Positions 9,794 to 22,029 are shown, numbered from the stretch's first letter. The stretch is 64,000 nt of DNA from Anthostomella pinea (GCA_963556695.1 CAUWAG010000012.1:2356001-2420000); one strand, 5' to 3'. Numbers and translations are program-made. Notes: generated from the sequence alone by a model not told the origin.

Positions 9794-12700
9794 TCAGCGC
9801 AAGATGTCAAGCGTTAGTGACCTCCATATTTGACGGTGACCTTCCTGACCACGCGCCGTCCCGCAGTCCATTGCTTGGTATCGCCAGCCTCGCCCAATTC
9901 CATCGAGATCTCTCCCACTTCCCCGAGCTCTCCTAGAGTCTCTAGTGCAATATTTGCAAGAGCCTCTGTCATGCGATATGGGAAGACATTGTCGGCAGTA
10001 CAGTGAACCAAGGTGAGACGCAGAGAGACACATCTTCGCAGAATGGAGACCAGATGATCAGTTGTTCGCCATTTATCGACCATCTCAATGGGCCCAGTAA
10101 CGGCAACCCTCCGACGAGTGTGAAACTCATGAAGGCACAGCTCACAATCTCTTTGGCCATGTCGCAAGTGAACGCGGCGGCGCCAGTCGGGATGGACTTG
10201 GCACCCCAGCGAAGATAAACATCGGCGGAAGCTTGAATTGCCCTCACAGCTTCTTCGTCCCCCTCGGGCGCTTGTCTTCTAGAATTTCGGAGTCATTCTC
10301 CGAAGCGGCGTTCGTCCCAAGGGGCATCGAGTGGAAGCATGCAATTACACAGGCTTTTTAGACTTCATGCCAGACTAGCACATCTGTTGCTGCGGTGTTG
10401 GGCGTAGTACTCGGTAAAGCTTCCCTTCGCACATGCGCCCACGTCTCGTCGAGATCCTCATACTTGTCAGAGAGAACCATGGAGCAGGTGCCAAGGTCAG
10501 TAAAGCCAGCATTACCACCCATCAACGAGCCATGTACTACGGGGTTCCGCCAGGGTGGCATGTCATGGGCTTGACTGGCTTTCTCAACACGGGCGATCCT
10601 TCTCATGTCTTTTTCTGACGTACAAGCAGGTGCCCCTGATCGGAGTCGCAGACGGTCGCAGGATATCAGCAACAGATAAGCCTCCGTGTTCTTTGAGATT
10701 GCGTTTCACTGAGGGCAAGTGGGCGGATCTAGACGGACCAGTCTCTCGGGGCTGAGAGTCTGTCATGATGATAGGCACCGTGTAGGCCGGCGGTTCGTTG
10801 ACCAAGAAAGGTGAGAGGGTGATCCAGGCAAGCTCGAGCAGCTCTTCGTCCACGGGAAAGTGGAATCCGAGAAACGACCATTGGTTTCCAAGGCGCCGAG
10901 GAGGATTCTCAGTTGCGTCAGCATGCTGAGCCGACTGCTCGAGTTTCTCTTTGGAGCACAACAACCTTTTGGCCATGCTCGTTGCTGATCAGCTCGGACT
11001 GCCACGACCACCTGGTCCAACCAGTGCGTGTCTTTCCAGTCAGCGAGGCAATAGTGAGGGCAATATACAGCAACCCTATCCAACGAGCCCAGACTACCTG
11101 GGTGACCAGTGTCATGTCGTTGGGAATGCAGGCCGGGGTGCCGCATATCGTGTCTACGCCAACAAACAACAGGCATCAATCAGAAGAACCCCTTGTCGCA
11201 CTTCAGAGATACTTGACTGGAGCCTATTCGCTCCTGCCACTACTGCCGTATATTTTTGCCGCTCTTTGCCGGCCCCTTTGTCCTGCTCAGTGCCCCTTGA
11301 CGGTTGGTCGCGAAGTCGCATCCGCCTGGTGGGATACGAGGAAGAATGCCCTGGATGTTTTGAAACAATCCACATTTTGACTCACGTCTAGGACAGCCAT
11401 CTTGTTCGTCTGATCATAACCCTTTGTGTGCTGCTCGTGGCTCTCAAAAGAGGCTGCTGCAGAACTGTCCATGTGCTTCCAGGACAAGCCGGCGAGTGCG
11501 CGCGGGGATAGCTGCTGTTGAGAGGTTGATCTTGGAAGAAGTCCATTCCTGATGAACGAATGACGTCAGTGATGCTGGAGATGTCTTACACCTCAACAAT
11601 CAAACTCTCTGGGAGGGCTCTCTGAAAGCAGGATCATGAACTCACCTCCTTTTGTCTAAACTGGATGAGGGTCCCATCGTCAGTGACCACCTGATCCTCA
11701 ACTCTTGGCACTCCTGAACAGCTTCAGCAAGGCGAATCATAGCAAGCCAGGCCCGTTGATCGATTCCGCATCCCTCCGGCACAAGAGCATGAGCTCGTGC
11801 GAAACCTCGACGTATGATACCCTTGGCCGACTGCCACGGGAGCGAGCCTCCGACTCTAGTGACAAAGCTTGGTTGAACCCTTGGGTCTCTCTCCTCGGCT
11901 AAGCTTCATCGTCATCTTCACAGATCGAGGTTACACCTTCTTGTTCTTCTTATGGGTCTTGGCCTGGTCTCCATCAACACCACGTAATCATACCGCATCT
12001 CACATCCGTCCGCTAGGCAAGGTCGCTTCGGATCTGGCCCTTCGGCACACATCAACAGGTCAGTAAGTCAATCTCCAAAGTCTCGTCAGGCCAAACCTCG
12101 ACCGACTGTCTGGCTGGTAGCGTTGACCATAGCCGTTGTCAGGGGGCTGGTCGAGCTTGGGCGTATGGTCGCCCTCGTTCCCTCCATGGCCGTTGCCACA
12201 GATTCCGCACAGCCGCTGGATGATTCCCCCTTTGACAGGCCCCCAATGCAAAAGGCTGGGCCATGCTAAAGCGTGCATTCAAAGGCATCTTTCTTTGCCG
12301 CGGAGCCTTCTTGAGACGACTTTGGGACACCAACACTGACTGTTGGCATATAGTTGGGCATGCAGCGCTTCACGCGCTCAACTGTGGGCCTCATCCCGTG
12401 GAGTGCGACGATGTCCTCGAGCATGACCTAAGTTAGCCTGGTGGCAAAAGGGGCAGCGACGTGACGGGTTATCCGTATAATCCCCGGCCGGGTGTGTCTG
12501 TGGCACTTCGAAACGCTCGCCTGAGTGTAATGCATCGGTCGGGAAAAGGGGGACATGCTGCTCCTAGCCGGAGGCGCGAGAGTCCAACCTGGGCAGCCAT
12601 GAGCGAAGACATGGTCGTCTGGCTACGGCTGTATGCGCTCATGCTCTCGGAGACCGGGAAGTTGACGACTTCCTTATGGCTGTAGTGGGGAGCGACTTGA

Positions 12701-13190
12701 GCGCCAAATACGCCTTCGTCATCGACCGCTTCAACCAGGAATCGCTGATTCTTTCGAATATACGTTAATCGCGGATCTCCAAGGATGCCATGCAAGGAGA
12801 ACAAACCTGGCAGAAGCAGTGCGAACATGGGGAGGCTCGTATTTGTTACTCCGACGTTCCCAGTTCAAAGGGAACTCGATCGAGGTATGCGCGGAACGCA
12901 GTTCCTACCGCGCTTGTCGAACTTGTCGCACAGGCGCCAAATCCTGACCAGATACGCAGCTACAGCTGACTTGATCTCGATTCCTCCTTCGTCCTGTGGG
13001 AGGACCGCGTATGTCCTCTTGAGCTCCGTGACGCCCGGTCTGGGGCCCTTGAAGAATCACGGAATGTGGTCAACCTTGATTGAAGCAGCTTTGCCCTTCT
13101 TCAATTCATTCAAGCTTCCGACGAGCTCGATGAGATTTGCCGTTGTGCTAAGGTGTATGAGCAGGCAACTATGAATGACCAAAACGTTAG
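9794..13190 (-). pseudogene. Degenerate minus-strand gene(s) of unknown function
   Basis: Successive minus-strand stretches look coding but lie in different frames. Examples are 13160-12900 (ELVGSLNELKKGKAAS, TELKRTYAVLPQDEGG), 12828-12540 (DPRLTYIRKNQRFLVEAVDD), 12400-12260 (MLEDIVALHGMRPTVERVKR), 11900-11650, 11487-11287, 11170-10920, 10900-10600 and 10247-9814. Shifts of one base or single stops separate them. A peptide at about 11060 (LTGKTRT) followed by GQKVVVL resembles a P-loop plus a helicase Ia-like strand, and the C-terminal piece ends KVTVKYGGH. Neither is enough for a family call. It could be one long decayed gene or two adjacent ones. Confidence 0.35.
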
Positions 13191-13251
13191 CAAGTGCGGA
13201 TTTCCTAGCGGGCTTCTTGAAGACCTACCTGCTACGAGCTGCGGTGCCATG

Positions 13252-13602
13252 TTAGAGATAGGTTTTCCATGACATCGCCAGATGCACACCCATCTCTATG
13301 GCGTCGACAGGGGCACTATTATCTCCATGGCATCTTACGTCACTGCAAACCGCTTTCATGGCTTTATCGTTCGCTTCCTTAAAGACCGGGTTTACTTTCC
13401 GCTTCTTGGGTCGAGGAGCCCTTTTCGGCTTTTGCGTCGGTACCGGTTGTTTAGTGGATCGAGGTGCGGCCTTCGGCTTTTCCGCAAGTCTTGTCCTGCC
13501 TAAATGGACCCTCTGCGGTGAATGGGACACTAGGTCTTCGGGCATCCGGCTGGACAGGAGAACCCCCATCTCTATGGCGTTGACAGAAGCATTCCCTCCC
13601 AT
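13252..13602 (-). pseudogene. Basic peptide with SV40-type NLS, probable gene fragment
   Basis: A 116-aa open frame with a Pro/Lys-rich middle containing RPKKRKV, a classic monopartite nuclear-localisation pattern. The motif (N/D)AIEMGV occurs at both ends (about residues 8-14 and 98-104), because 13281-13320 and 13560-13605 are imperfect direct repeats at the DNA level. It lies immediately downstream of the three-exon gene at 13621-14343. No complete gene model could be built, so it may be a duplicated fragment. Confidence 0.3.
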
Positions 13603-13620
13603 GGAATTGAGAGGTGCACC

Positions 13621-14343
13621 TCATGTCAGAGATGTTCCGAGTTTGGCGGCGGCGCTCAAGCGAGTAGCTCCGGATCTGGGGGTGATGTCTTGCTTATAAG
13701 ACTTGTTTCTGTGCGTATGCCAGTGCTTATCCCGGCGCTCATGCCGTTCTTTACTTACCGGGACTTCTCCGCAATGTGGTTGATGAAGACATTCTCCACC
13801 GGATTCTCCTTGATCTTCTTCTTCTCGCCCCCCTCGTCGCTGGGCGCAGTACGCTTTTTCTCGTTCTGCTGCGATTCCATAATTGGTGGTTGTTTCTTGC
13901 GGTAGCTTGTGAAGTCAATCTGTGGTTTGCCATTGGATGTCAGGATAGGGCTTGTGGTAAAGAGATCTACCTACAACCAAGCTACCCCTTGAGGGCCTGA
14001 TTCAGAATTTGGTTTGCTGCTACTTACGAAGGAGATGGCTGATGCCTGCAGCCGCCTCTGCGCTGGTGAGGTGAACCCGGCTCACCAGTGCCTTCATGAG
14101 GGCATCGTGGGCCTCATCGGACAGTTGGACGGCGTTCTCGGCGGTGTAGGACGTGATGTCGGTGCGTGGGGTGGTGACGATGTCGGTGAGGGTGAGGGTG
14201 AGGTTGATGCTGTCGGTGTCAATGGTGATGATCTTCTCGAGAGAACATAAAAAGGCTTGTAAAGCGGTGATGATCTCAGAGGGCTGTGTGGCTTTGTGGT
14301 TGCTGATGAGCCGTTGCGAGCTGTTTTTCTTGAGAGCAGTCAA
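13621..14343 (-). CDS. Three-exon gene of unknown function, probably nuclear
   Basis: Exons at 14343-14028, 13966-13759 and 13708-13621 join in phase. The introns are 61 bp (GTAAGT, acceptor GGTAG) and 50 bp (GTAAGT, acceptor CACAG). They give at least 203 aa ending KLGTSLT. The middle is very basic (NEKKRTAPSDEGGEKKKIKE), suggesting a nucleic-acid-associated or nuclear protein. No ATG begins exon 1 in this frame, so the true start lies upstream. A coding-looking stretch at about 14440-14580 (PWAEFSPKKTTKQEEKADSE) is probably an upstream exon. No family recognised. Confidence 0.5.
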
Positions 14344-15015
14344 GAAATTGTCGTCACGATGCAGGAGATCCAGGGACCCCGCACATATTTGCGGTTGGTG
14401 GAAGGGTTAAGGGGTTGGTAGGAGAAGAAGAAGGGAAGAGATTGGATCAACCTTAGCGACTGGATCTTGCCCGTCATTCTCCGAGTCTGCCTTCTCTTCT
14501 TGCTTGGTGGTCTTCTTGGGGGAGAATTCAGCCCATGGCCCGTATGGTGCTGTTGGTGCTTTTGTCTGTTCTGTTGTTGATAGTGGTTGTCAGTCTTGAC
14601 CTTGGTGATTGTCGAGTTTTTGAGGCGAAAGAGTGGCCAGGAGGGTAGGGAAATGGTGATGTATAAGGGGTGCGGGTAGGTGAGAGAGGCTCAGGCACAT
14701 GCTTTAGGTATTCAGATATCAATTATTTCTGTGATGAAAGAGTTTAGCCGAATGGTTGTGGGGTTGCGGTGGTTCGCTTGGCGACTGAAAGGTGGTGGGG
14801 TGCTGGGGGGGAACCAGGCTGCGTGCACAACTGTCAGGGAAGGTTTTGTTGCCACGATACAGGCATTGAGGAGATTCTAGTATTTGAGACGTCCATTGGC
14901 TGAATTTGTGCGGTCTCGCTAAGGTGATACAAGCCCTCCAGCCAGCTGGATATACCTATACAAGGATACGGAGCTCCCTCTACCTTAGCAGAACTACACG
15001 ACATAATTCTCGCTT

Positions 15016-15300
15016 GTGGACATTGAAGCACCCAGGCAACAACTATCGCGGGAGCCTTAGACTGGCAGCGAACCACTCAGCCAATGTCTCGGACGAAATG
15101 AATACCTCATTGTTCCTCACTGGACTACCGTCTCGCTGTACAGTTGCAATGCTGCTCAACAGCGTGCGGGACGCGGGAGCCGGCGCCACTGCACCAGGTG
15201 CCTCATATCGCCCAGCCAATGGGCATAAGCACGTCTTTCTCATCCACCTTTCGTTCACTTTGGTGGCCGTTACTAACTCGTTCCTAGGATCTTCGATTTC
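15016..15300 (+). pseudogene. RRM-gene fragment (N-terminal half), copy 1
   Basis: The frame contains NYRGSLRLAANHSANVSDE and NTSLFLTGLPSRCTVAMLLN. These align with NLSLSGNQSANIQES and MSVYITNLPLDCDAHMLLA of the intact RRM gene at 19110-19985. The RNP2-like strand (LFLTGL) is present, but the remainder of the RRM and the C-terminal half are absent. Probably a truncated paralogue. Confidence 0.6.
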
Positions 15301-16074
15301 GATCGAGGTAAGAGACCGCCACTCAGAGACCCGGTTGCACTTCTACTCCAGATCTAACGTTTCTAATAGACCGAGACCTCAACATCCCCTTCATTACCCA
15401 GTCGGACTCACCGTTCGTACTGGGAAACAGCCCTATTACACCTTCACAACCAGTCACTTCTACCCACCCAGACTGCAAGGCTTTCCCATGATTCTCCCTG
15501 ATAGGTTCGTCTCATCCTTTCAACCATCAGCGATCCCTTCTGATCCATCTGCATTGTCCCTATTTCCTTAGAAGCGCTTGCACCTTTCAGCTGTCCCTTC
15601 ACTCACCACACCGTGAAGATTTAATCTCTATTATCATTTCAATCCACTATAACTCTTTCACTGAAAGGGACATGGGATAGGAGACCAGAGGCCATAAGTC
15701 TTCGCCCCTATGAACCAACTCCGTCCTTTAAGCACTGAAGCAGTTAGCGCAAGAACAGCAAAAGATCCGAACGGAAGCCGCCACCCCCGTGTCACTCATG
15801 TTCTTCCTATCCAGCGCCAGGTGCAGGCACAGGCGAGCCCTGAAGTCTCCACTATCAAGAAGGAAGAGGAGTCGTCTACCTCTCTTCGTGTTGGTGCTGT
15901 GAACACTGGCAGCTTTGGCACCCGATGCTGTGCCCATACCGGATACGGAACACCGTCCGGGAATTCCTACTGAGCCTACACCTATGGTGGTGGCTAGGGT
16001 TCAGGTCAAGGACACTACAGTGGTGTCAACTGTGGCGCTAGGAGTCTACCCTGCTTTGATAGGATTGCACGTGG

Positions 16075-16330
16075 TTTTGACATCCGGTAAGTCCACGGCC
16101 TCTTCCTTGCTGTCGCATACTGATGCATTCTGACATACTTAGTCTGCTCCTTCGGGGATCCAATACTGCACCTTGTTGTGAGACCAACGTGAATCTGCCA
16201 CTGATCGGCAGTGAACGGAAGTCTTATGCGGGAGAATTTCTCTGTTCTTCCAAACGCACACGTCGACAGCAGCACCGCTCCCGTTACCATCATGATGCCT
16301 CCAAGACGACTTCTCCTGCGTGGCAATGCC
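16075..16330 (+). pseudogene. RRM-gene 5' region fragment, copy 2
   Basis: DNA blocks match the leader, intron and first codons of the intact RRM gene. GGTAAGTCCACGGCCTCTTCC resembles GGTAAGGTTCACAGCCTCTTCC at 19041, and GCATTCTGACATAC is identical at both sites. GSNTAPCCETNVNLPLIGSE parallels GSESAPRGEANVNLQPIGSG. The fragment stops where the 2EXR-like frame begins. Confidence 0.65.
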
Positions 16331-16565
16331 TGCCGAGCTTCAAAACGCCATCTGGGAGATAGCCAGCAACGGAGAAGAGCCGAAGCCCAAGATCCTCCAA
16401 TTCGAGGCATCGAAGGATGGAGAAATTGAGGTGGTAAACCAGCACCAGATGCTGGTTAAGATGGCCCTGGACACCACGTTCTCAACCCTCTCCAACGGTC
16501 AAGTCATGAGCTCAGATGACGTCCTCTACTTCGACCCGGCGCTGTCATCACTAGACCAGACATAA
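16320..16565 (+). pseudogene. 2EXR-like domain fragment
   Basis: An open frame of 81 aa begins MPAELQNAIWEIAS and contains ILQFEASKDGEIEVV and VNQHQMLVKMALD. The P-x-E-(L/I)-x-x-x-I-W-E pattern is typical of the N-terminus of fungal 2EXR domain proteins. Those proteins are normally much longer, so this is either a truncated gene or one exon. It lies directly after an RRM-gene fragment. Confidence 0.4.
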
Positions 16566-17153
16566 CATGCTTCTGATTAGTTGGGAAACTGGAACTACCA
16601 TGGTACTGCCGGGTTTATAGTTGGGATGGGTAAGGGACAGAAGACGCTGTGACATTCAGCACAAGTCGGGCGATACCCCGTGCCGTCTGGCGGTCATCGC
16701 TGGAAAGTTTACCACAGCCGGGTACCCATTTAGCCACGGTGCCTCCCTGAGTGCGACGAACCGAGCATGTAATCACAAGGTAAACTATACACATCGCCTC
16801 ACACGTTCTGATTTGATCCAATGACTTGCTAACTTTCTAACCAGGGTTCCCGTTGTCCTTCGAGAGGAGACTCATTGCCGCTCGGCGTCTTTGGCATTGG
16901 CGTTGAGAGCTCCGAATCCAAGAACACTCTCGAGCATGGATATTGGTCGGGAAGAGTAAGGAGACTTGGTTGCATACTTGGTAGAGGATCAGGATTGCGA
17001 GCTGGTGCACGCTGCCATAGCCTTGGAAGCTTCTTGCCTGGGGATAGATAGATTTCTCCTTTGACAGACTTGGTCGGTCGGGCGAAACAATATGAATGCT
17101 TCCTCATAACTCCTGATAACATGCTTTAACTGTGCTGTCTCGCCATTGACTTC

Positions 17154-17529
17154 GTGTTCCCCTTGAATACGGAGAAGAAGAAGGCTTCCAACAACAACTC
17201 CGACGACGACAAATCCAAGACTCCTACCAAGAAGCGCAAGCTCAATATCAAGAAAGGCCTTAGCCTTCAACCAGGCCGACACTCGCTTCCACAAGCTTGG
17301 GAAGCGGCGAAGGGCTGCTCAGGAGGCCGGACAGCAGGCCCCTGAGCAGCCTGGACCGCTGATCGACCCCAATCTCTTCGCCAAAGAGATCAGGGACAAT
17401 GGCAACACCATGATGGAGGCCATAGCCGCCAAGATATCTGTGCTGCCGGCGCAAATCAGGGAGGAGACACGAACAGGGGACAAGCTTAAATCGTCCGGCG
17501 AGGCTCGGCCATTTAATGGCATACGGTAG
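17154..17529 (+). pseudogene. Basic nuclear-protein-like fragment, frameshifted
   Basis: The first part (17154-17260) encodes a Lys-rich segment with SKTPTKKRKLNIKK. Past a one-base frame change, the sequence continues open to TAG 17527-17529 (LGKRRRAAQEAGQQAPEQPG, DPNLFAKEIRDNGNTMMEAI). Both halves look coding and similar in composition, so a frameshift around 17250 is likely. No family recognised. Confidence 0.35.
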
Positions 17530-18863
17530 CGTCCCTTGCATACGAAGGCATGAGAAAATTTTCCATAGTAAACTGCTCATGCCGCCAGGTGTCAAATGGC
17601 ATGCAAGCCACAGTGGCGTTCAGGGAAGTGGCAGTGCACCAACAAGGCCAATAGGGCATTCTTGGGCCACTTAGCCCACAGAAGGATTTTCACAGAGATA
17701 CAACAAGAACACGGATTACACCAGGATATACGTTTTCACCCATCTAAAAGCCCCTACGCTCTGTTTGACAGAGCGCATGTCTGTTTCAGCAGGCAGGTAC
17801 AGGAGATGCTCTGCGGCCGTATAGGTTAGGTCGCGGTTATGCTTGGTAAAGCTCATACGTCATCAATAGATTCATTCTGGTCATCTCTGACTTTTAATCT
17901 TCGTCCATTCCTAACTTCACCCATTCCCTAATAGCAGCCGAGCCCAGGCTGTGGTCGTTGTGACATTAGCACAACTCCACTACCGTGATTCTTAGTACTC
18001 AACCGTGGTATGTAATTTAGCGGATCTTTTGGCAGAGACTGTATATGGAACCAAGTGAAGAGTCCCTTGACAAATTGGACACTCCTCCCCTAGACAAGAG
18101 GAGTTTTGTAACCTTAATCATGAGCGCATCCTTATCTGGCAGTCGGTGATATGTGTGCTTGTTTCACTGTGAGAATGACATGGGAAAGTTTATCTTGAGC
18201 AAGCTGCAGGGTAGAATTCTCGTCTGTGTGCTGTTGAATTCCAGAAACAGAGACAGGATCGCCTAGCCACAGGACATAAGAGTCAGTGGTGGAGCAGGAA
18301 TTAGGTATGTCCCGACGTAGCAAGCCCCACGAGTGAAGGCAATGACGTTAGACATAGTTTACCATGAGTGAGTACATGTTACATTTCACCAAGAAGAGCA
18401 GGCGATGTAACAAAGGGTCCATCGGCACTGGGTGAAGGGTGACTGGTTGACAATCAGAAGTAAGTCGGTAACAACCAGGCAACAAGCACACAAAAAACAA
18501 AATGCCAGTCGATGAGACTCCTGATATGAAAGCTGCTCCGCCAGTAGCTCCAGTTGTGCTTCCAAATTGTGTCAGCGACGCCTGAAGAACACCGCTATAT
18601 ATCTATCTACCTACAGCACGGATGCACGTTCTCACAGTGACCAGTTAGTTGCCCTGCAGTTGTTAACTAAATGATACTGTAGCGCTACACCGCCTTTGAA
18701 GGCAATGGCAGGCCTGCTAGGTGGTTAATTACCTTAAACACAGTGGTCGACAGTGAAATAACTGCTGTGTAGCCTGGGAAACATTTGGAGGGGAATAGCG
18801 CGATTACATCTGCACAACTGGTCATTTTCACCCACCTAGACTTGATTTTCCCAACGCAGCAGA
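17530..18863. other. No intact gene; short duplicated segment
   Basis: 17585-17660 matches 24800-24870 (GCAAGCCAC, GTGGCG, GGTGGC, GTGCAC blocks) and on the minus strand preserves the peptide NATVAC. This is a fragment of the gene debris also seen at 24.2-24.86 kb. From 17830 to 18780 I see nothing recognisable. 18830-19030 resembles 15450-15540 (the CTACCCACCCAGACTGCA stretch) and is the likely leader of the RRM gene. Confidence 0.4.
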
Positions 18864-19109
18864 TTGACGGATGGTATCCATCCTGGATCTACCCACCCAG
18901 ACTGCAGGTCTTTCCTCACACTGAATACATCTCGCCCTTTCAAGAACCGGCAGTATTTTCCAACCCCCAGTCAACTCCATTTCTCAGCACGAGGCAATCT
19001 GCCGTCCTTGGTCAGCCTTACAGGCAGTTCTTTCTTACCAGGTAAGGTTCACAGCCTCTTCCTCACTGCCGCAGACTGGTGCATTCTGACATACCTGGGC
19101 TACAGAACA

Positions 19110-19985
19110 ATGGCGTTTGCATTCGACTCGCGACTTGCTCGTCTGGAGCTCTTCCAGGGTTCAGAGTCTGCACCTCGAGGTGAAGCGAATGTGAACCTGC
19201 AACCGATCGGCAGTGGACGATGGTCTTCGGCTACCCCTTCATGGCAACCACTTGAGCAACCGCAAGCTCTCATACCTCTCCAGCAGCTCCATCACGAATT
19301 CAACTACCAGGGACCGGCGAACAACCACCGATACTCCGGCTACCAAGGAAACCTATCGCTCTCCGGCAATCAATCTGCCAACATTCAAGAGAGCGAGAGC
19401 ATGTCGGTCTACATTACCAACCTGCCCCTTGACTGCGACGCCCACATGCTGCTTGCGGCAATTCGGGGCGTCGGGAAGATCTTCGCATGTAACGTCGGCC
19501 CTCCGGACACGAACCACTCCACCGCCTGCGCGAAAGTCGTTTTCTTCGAGCGAGCAGAAACCGGCCGCCTACTAGATAAAGTCAGCCGGGGAGAGTTCCG
19601 GGTGGGGAACTACTTGCCACATGTCACCATGAACCGCACTCGAGTGCAGGCCGAAGGGCCGAGCAACAGATCCCGCGTGATCCTCGTCAGCGGCCCGGCG
19701 GAAATCATCAACCGCCCGTATCTCGAGGCCCTCTTCCAACGCCATTGTTACTACAACATGGACGAGGTTTTAAACGTTATGGAAGGCGCCGGGGGCCTTC
19801 CAGCCTTTCTAGAATTCCGCTTCTCTTCCTGGCGTGCTCAGGCCTCAAAGGCCTTCGAGGTGTGCGAGAAAGCTCGCCAGGGCATTGCCAAGTTCACTGC
19901 TGGGATGAGCGATGAGGAGAAGACGCTGTGGCGTTCGGCCCGTGTCCGCTGGGGCCAGGACCCCTGCGCTGGCGAAGGATCCTGA
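19110..19985 (+). CDS. RRM-domain protein (intact copy of a local family)
   Basis: ATG at 19110 follows a leader intron (GTAAGG donor at about 19042, CTACAG acceptor at 19105); TGA at 19983-19985; 291 aa. An RRM-like domain spans roughly residues 98-180 (VYITNLPLDC as RNP2-like, AKVVFF as RNP1-like strand). It is followed by a second conserved block (VILVSGPAEIINRPYLEALF, CYYNMDEV) and a C-terminal FRFSSWRAQASKAFEVC...RWGQDPC. This arrangement is known from fungal RRM proteins of unknown role, so RNA binding is inferred. Fragments of the same gene occur at 15.0, 16.1, 20.9 and 22.0-22.8 kb; this is the only full copy. Confidence 0.8.
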   Translation: MAFAFDSRLARLELFQGSESAPRGEANVNLQPIGSGRWSSATPSWQPLEQPQALIPLQQLHHEFNYQGPANNHRYSGYQGNLSLSGNQSANIQESESMSVYITNLPLDCDAHMLLAAIRGVGKIFACNVGPPDTNHSTACAKVVFFERAETGRLLDKVSRGEFRVGNYLPHVTMNRTRVQAEGPSNRSRVILVSGPAEIINRPYLEALFQRHCYYNMDEVLNVMEGAGGLPAFLEFRFSSWRAQASKAFEVCEKARQGIAKFTAGMSDEEKTLWRSARVRWGQDPCAGEGS

Positions 19986-20187
19986 TCTTGGCCGACATGC
20001 ACCTCGCCGACGACACTTCATCGTCGAAGTCTTGGCCGACCACTGCGGTCGCAGGCAAGGGAAGTGTTGATTGAGGGCCGTGCTTGACCCACTGAGAAGG
20101 GTCAAGGCCAACCGTGAGTGTCTTTTCTTCTCTGCCGTCTCTGTCATCTCGAGCGTGTCACGAAAAGCTAACGCAACGTAATAACAG

Positions 20188-20574
20188 GTGCTTTTGTTGA
20201 CTTCAGTGTCGCCGGATATGGACGTCGACGTGGAACAGGCTCGATACGAGCTTGTGAAGTTCGGTCCCATTGCCAAGTGCCAGAGCGACTTGATGGTCGC
20301 TCTTGCCATGAATATTCATGCCGCTGTCATGGTCGAATACCGCGGTTACCGAGGCTCCCCTATTGCACCACGACCACGCTCTCGCTGTCCGACCTTGCCG
20401 ACGACTACCTCGAATCTGGAAGCTCCTGGGGAGGCTGGCAATATCGGCATTGGCGCCCGTCGCCACGAGACTGTCCATCTCTTCGGGTGCCCTCATCAGG
20501 AGAGCGGCGTAATTGCCACGGTCGGTCTCCTGCTCGGGCGAAACCTCAACCAGATCCGGCGTCAGGTCGACTAG
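20188..20574 (+). pseudogene. Gene fragment, possibly RRM-related
   Basis: Begins after an acceptor-like AACAG (20187). It encodes DVDVEQARYELVKFGPIAKC and an Ala-rich segment, reminiscent of the helix-1/strand-2 part of an RRM. It then drifts into low-quality sequence. 20390-20600 is partly repeated at 23280-23345 and 24140-24300 (GAATCTGGAAG, GGTCTCCTGCTCG, AACCTCAAC, CAGGTCGACTA), so the downstream half is duplicated debris. Confidence 0.35.
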
Positions 20575-20924
20575 GTGTCAGAATTTTGTAATATTAATTA
20601 TATTTCCTTACATCCACGAATTGTCCTACATGTGATATCCAGTATCTTTCAGCGACATTGCTCGTCCCGCCGGGGCCGTTACCGTAAATATACGTTGACA
20701 CCATTGATCTCTTATTGATTTATTATTGATGTAACCTCATGGCATACGGACTACCGTTCAGTCTGATCTGTATTTCCGCCACGGCCGCCAGCGAGGGAGA
20801 AGACGAAGCGAGTTCAGCCATGAGCCACCCAAAAAAGAAAACCCCATCGTTTATTGGCTCAAGGTTGCGGCAGAGCCTGAATTGATTCCACATCATCGAT
20901 ATCATCTCAATGTTCTGGATTGGG

Positions 20925-21472
20925 AACACGAAGTCAGCGCCATTGCTATTACGACATGGACGAGGTGTTGACCATCATGGAAGGCGACGGGAGCCTTCCA
21001 GCCAACACCAACGACTTCGCAGGCAGGAGTGGCGCCAGCCGCCACGCACGCCACCATCAGTTCACAGTTCTGGCGGCTGCTTGGTCCCGTGAGGCTGAGG
21101 CAGAAGAGGCCTAAGTGCCGGAAAGGTATGCACGTGAAGTCTTGACTCTTGAGCATGAGAGACCATCCATGCCCATAGTACTTAGCTAACGTATAACCAG
21201 CAGACGACGAAGCCGACAAGGATAAGGACAAGGGCGACGACGACGACGACAAGAATGACGAGGCCGTTCGGAGCTCTGCCTTTTGGGGCCCTGCAGGGAA
21301 TTCCGCTTCTCTCCCTACTGCGCCCAGGCTTCAAAGGCGTTTGCGGTGTGCACGAAGGCTGGCCGGGGTACTTCACGGCCGGAATGAGTGAACAAGAGAA
21401 GACGCTGTGGCGTTCGGTTTGTGTTAACTCGGGCCCGGACCCTTGCACGGGCGAGAGCCATTACTGTTGATC
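20925..21472 (+). pseudogene. RRM-gene C-terminal fragment, copy 3
   Basis: QRHCYYDMDEVLTIMEGDGS (from about 20938) matches QRHCYYNMDEVLNVMEGAGG of the intact gene. In shifted frames, GIPLLSLLRPGFKG-type DNA (about 21290-21350) and TAGMSEQEKTLWRS to DPCTGE (21380-21465) match its C-terminus. A block of about 280 bp (20990-21280) containing a (GAC)n-rich tract and intron-like sequence separates the halves. Broken. Confidence 0.65.
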
Positions 21473-22029
21473 GTCGCTGCTTCAAGGACCAACCACCATC
21501 AACACCACGCCATCACCGACAAGATGGACGCCACCCAGGCACTTCGCGACCAGGTCACCCTCGTCCTTGACAACTACCTTCCTGGTGGTAAACCCCTCTC
21601 TACCGAAGAGAACCTCGCCGACGGCACAGCAGAAGCACGATCTGCGAAAAATCCAGCGAGGGTCCTAGAACGACCTTTCGCAATCTCAACGTCGTATTGC
21701 TGTGCCGGTCGAGTCTGAGCACATCAAGTCTGATGGGTATCTGAGGATCTGAGGATCTGGAATAGCAGCTGGAAGAGACTGGATACGGACCCAAGGGATG
21801 GAGAGCTTCGTCTCCCTTGACAGATTGGAGACTCCTCCCTGGGACTCCGGAGCACTGACCCGAGCGGACTTGACCCCGATATTCGCGAAGATTCTTCTAG
21901 GGGCTTGTCGCAAACTACAAGAACCCAAGCATCTGGAAGCGTCTGGACGAGACTCCTGGACTCGGCAACGACGTCCTGCGATGTCTGATTACACGAACGG
22001 TGGCAATGCGGATGAGGATGAATCAAAGG
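21473..22029 (+). other. Gene debris between RRM fragments
   Basis: A short coding-like frame starts at 21525 (MDATQALRDQVTLVLDNYLP) and ends by 21716. 21730-22020 shows GGAGACTCCTCCC- and CGGATACGGACCC-type sequence with no recognisable protein. No gene supported. Confidence 0.3.

Noticed and set aside
10918..11169. SF1 helicase or alpha/beta hydrolase assignment for the 9.8-13.2 kb gene
   Set aside because: Isolated P-loop-like and GGH-like peptides lie in different frames and are not supported by further motifs of either family.
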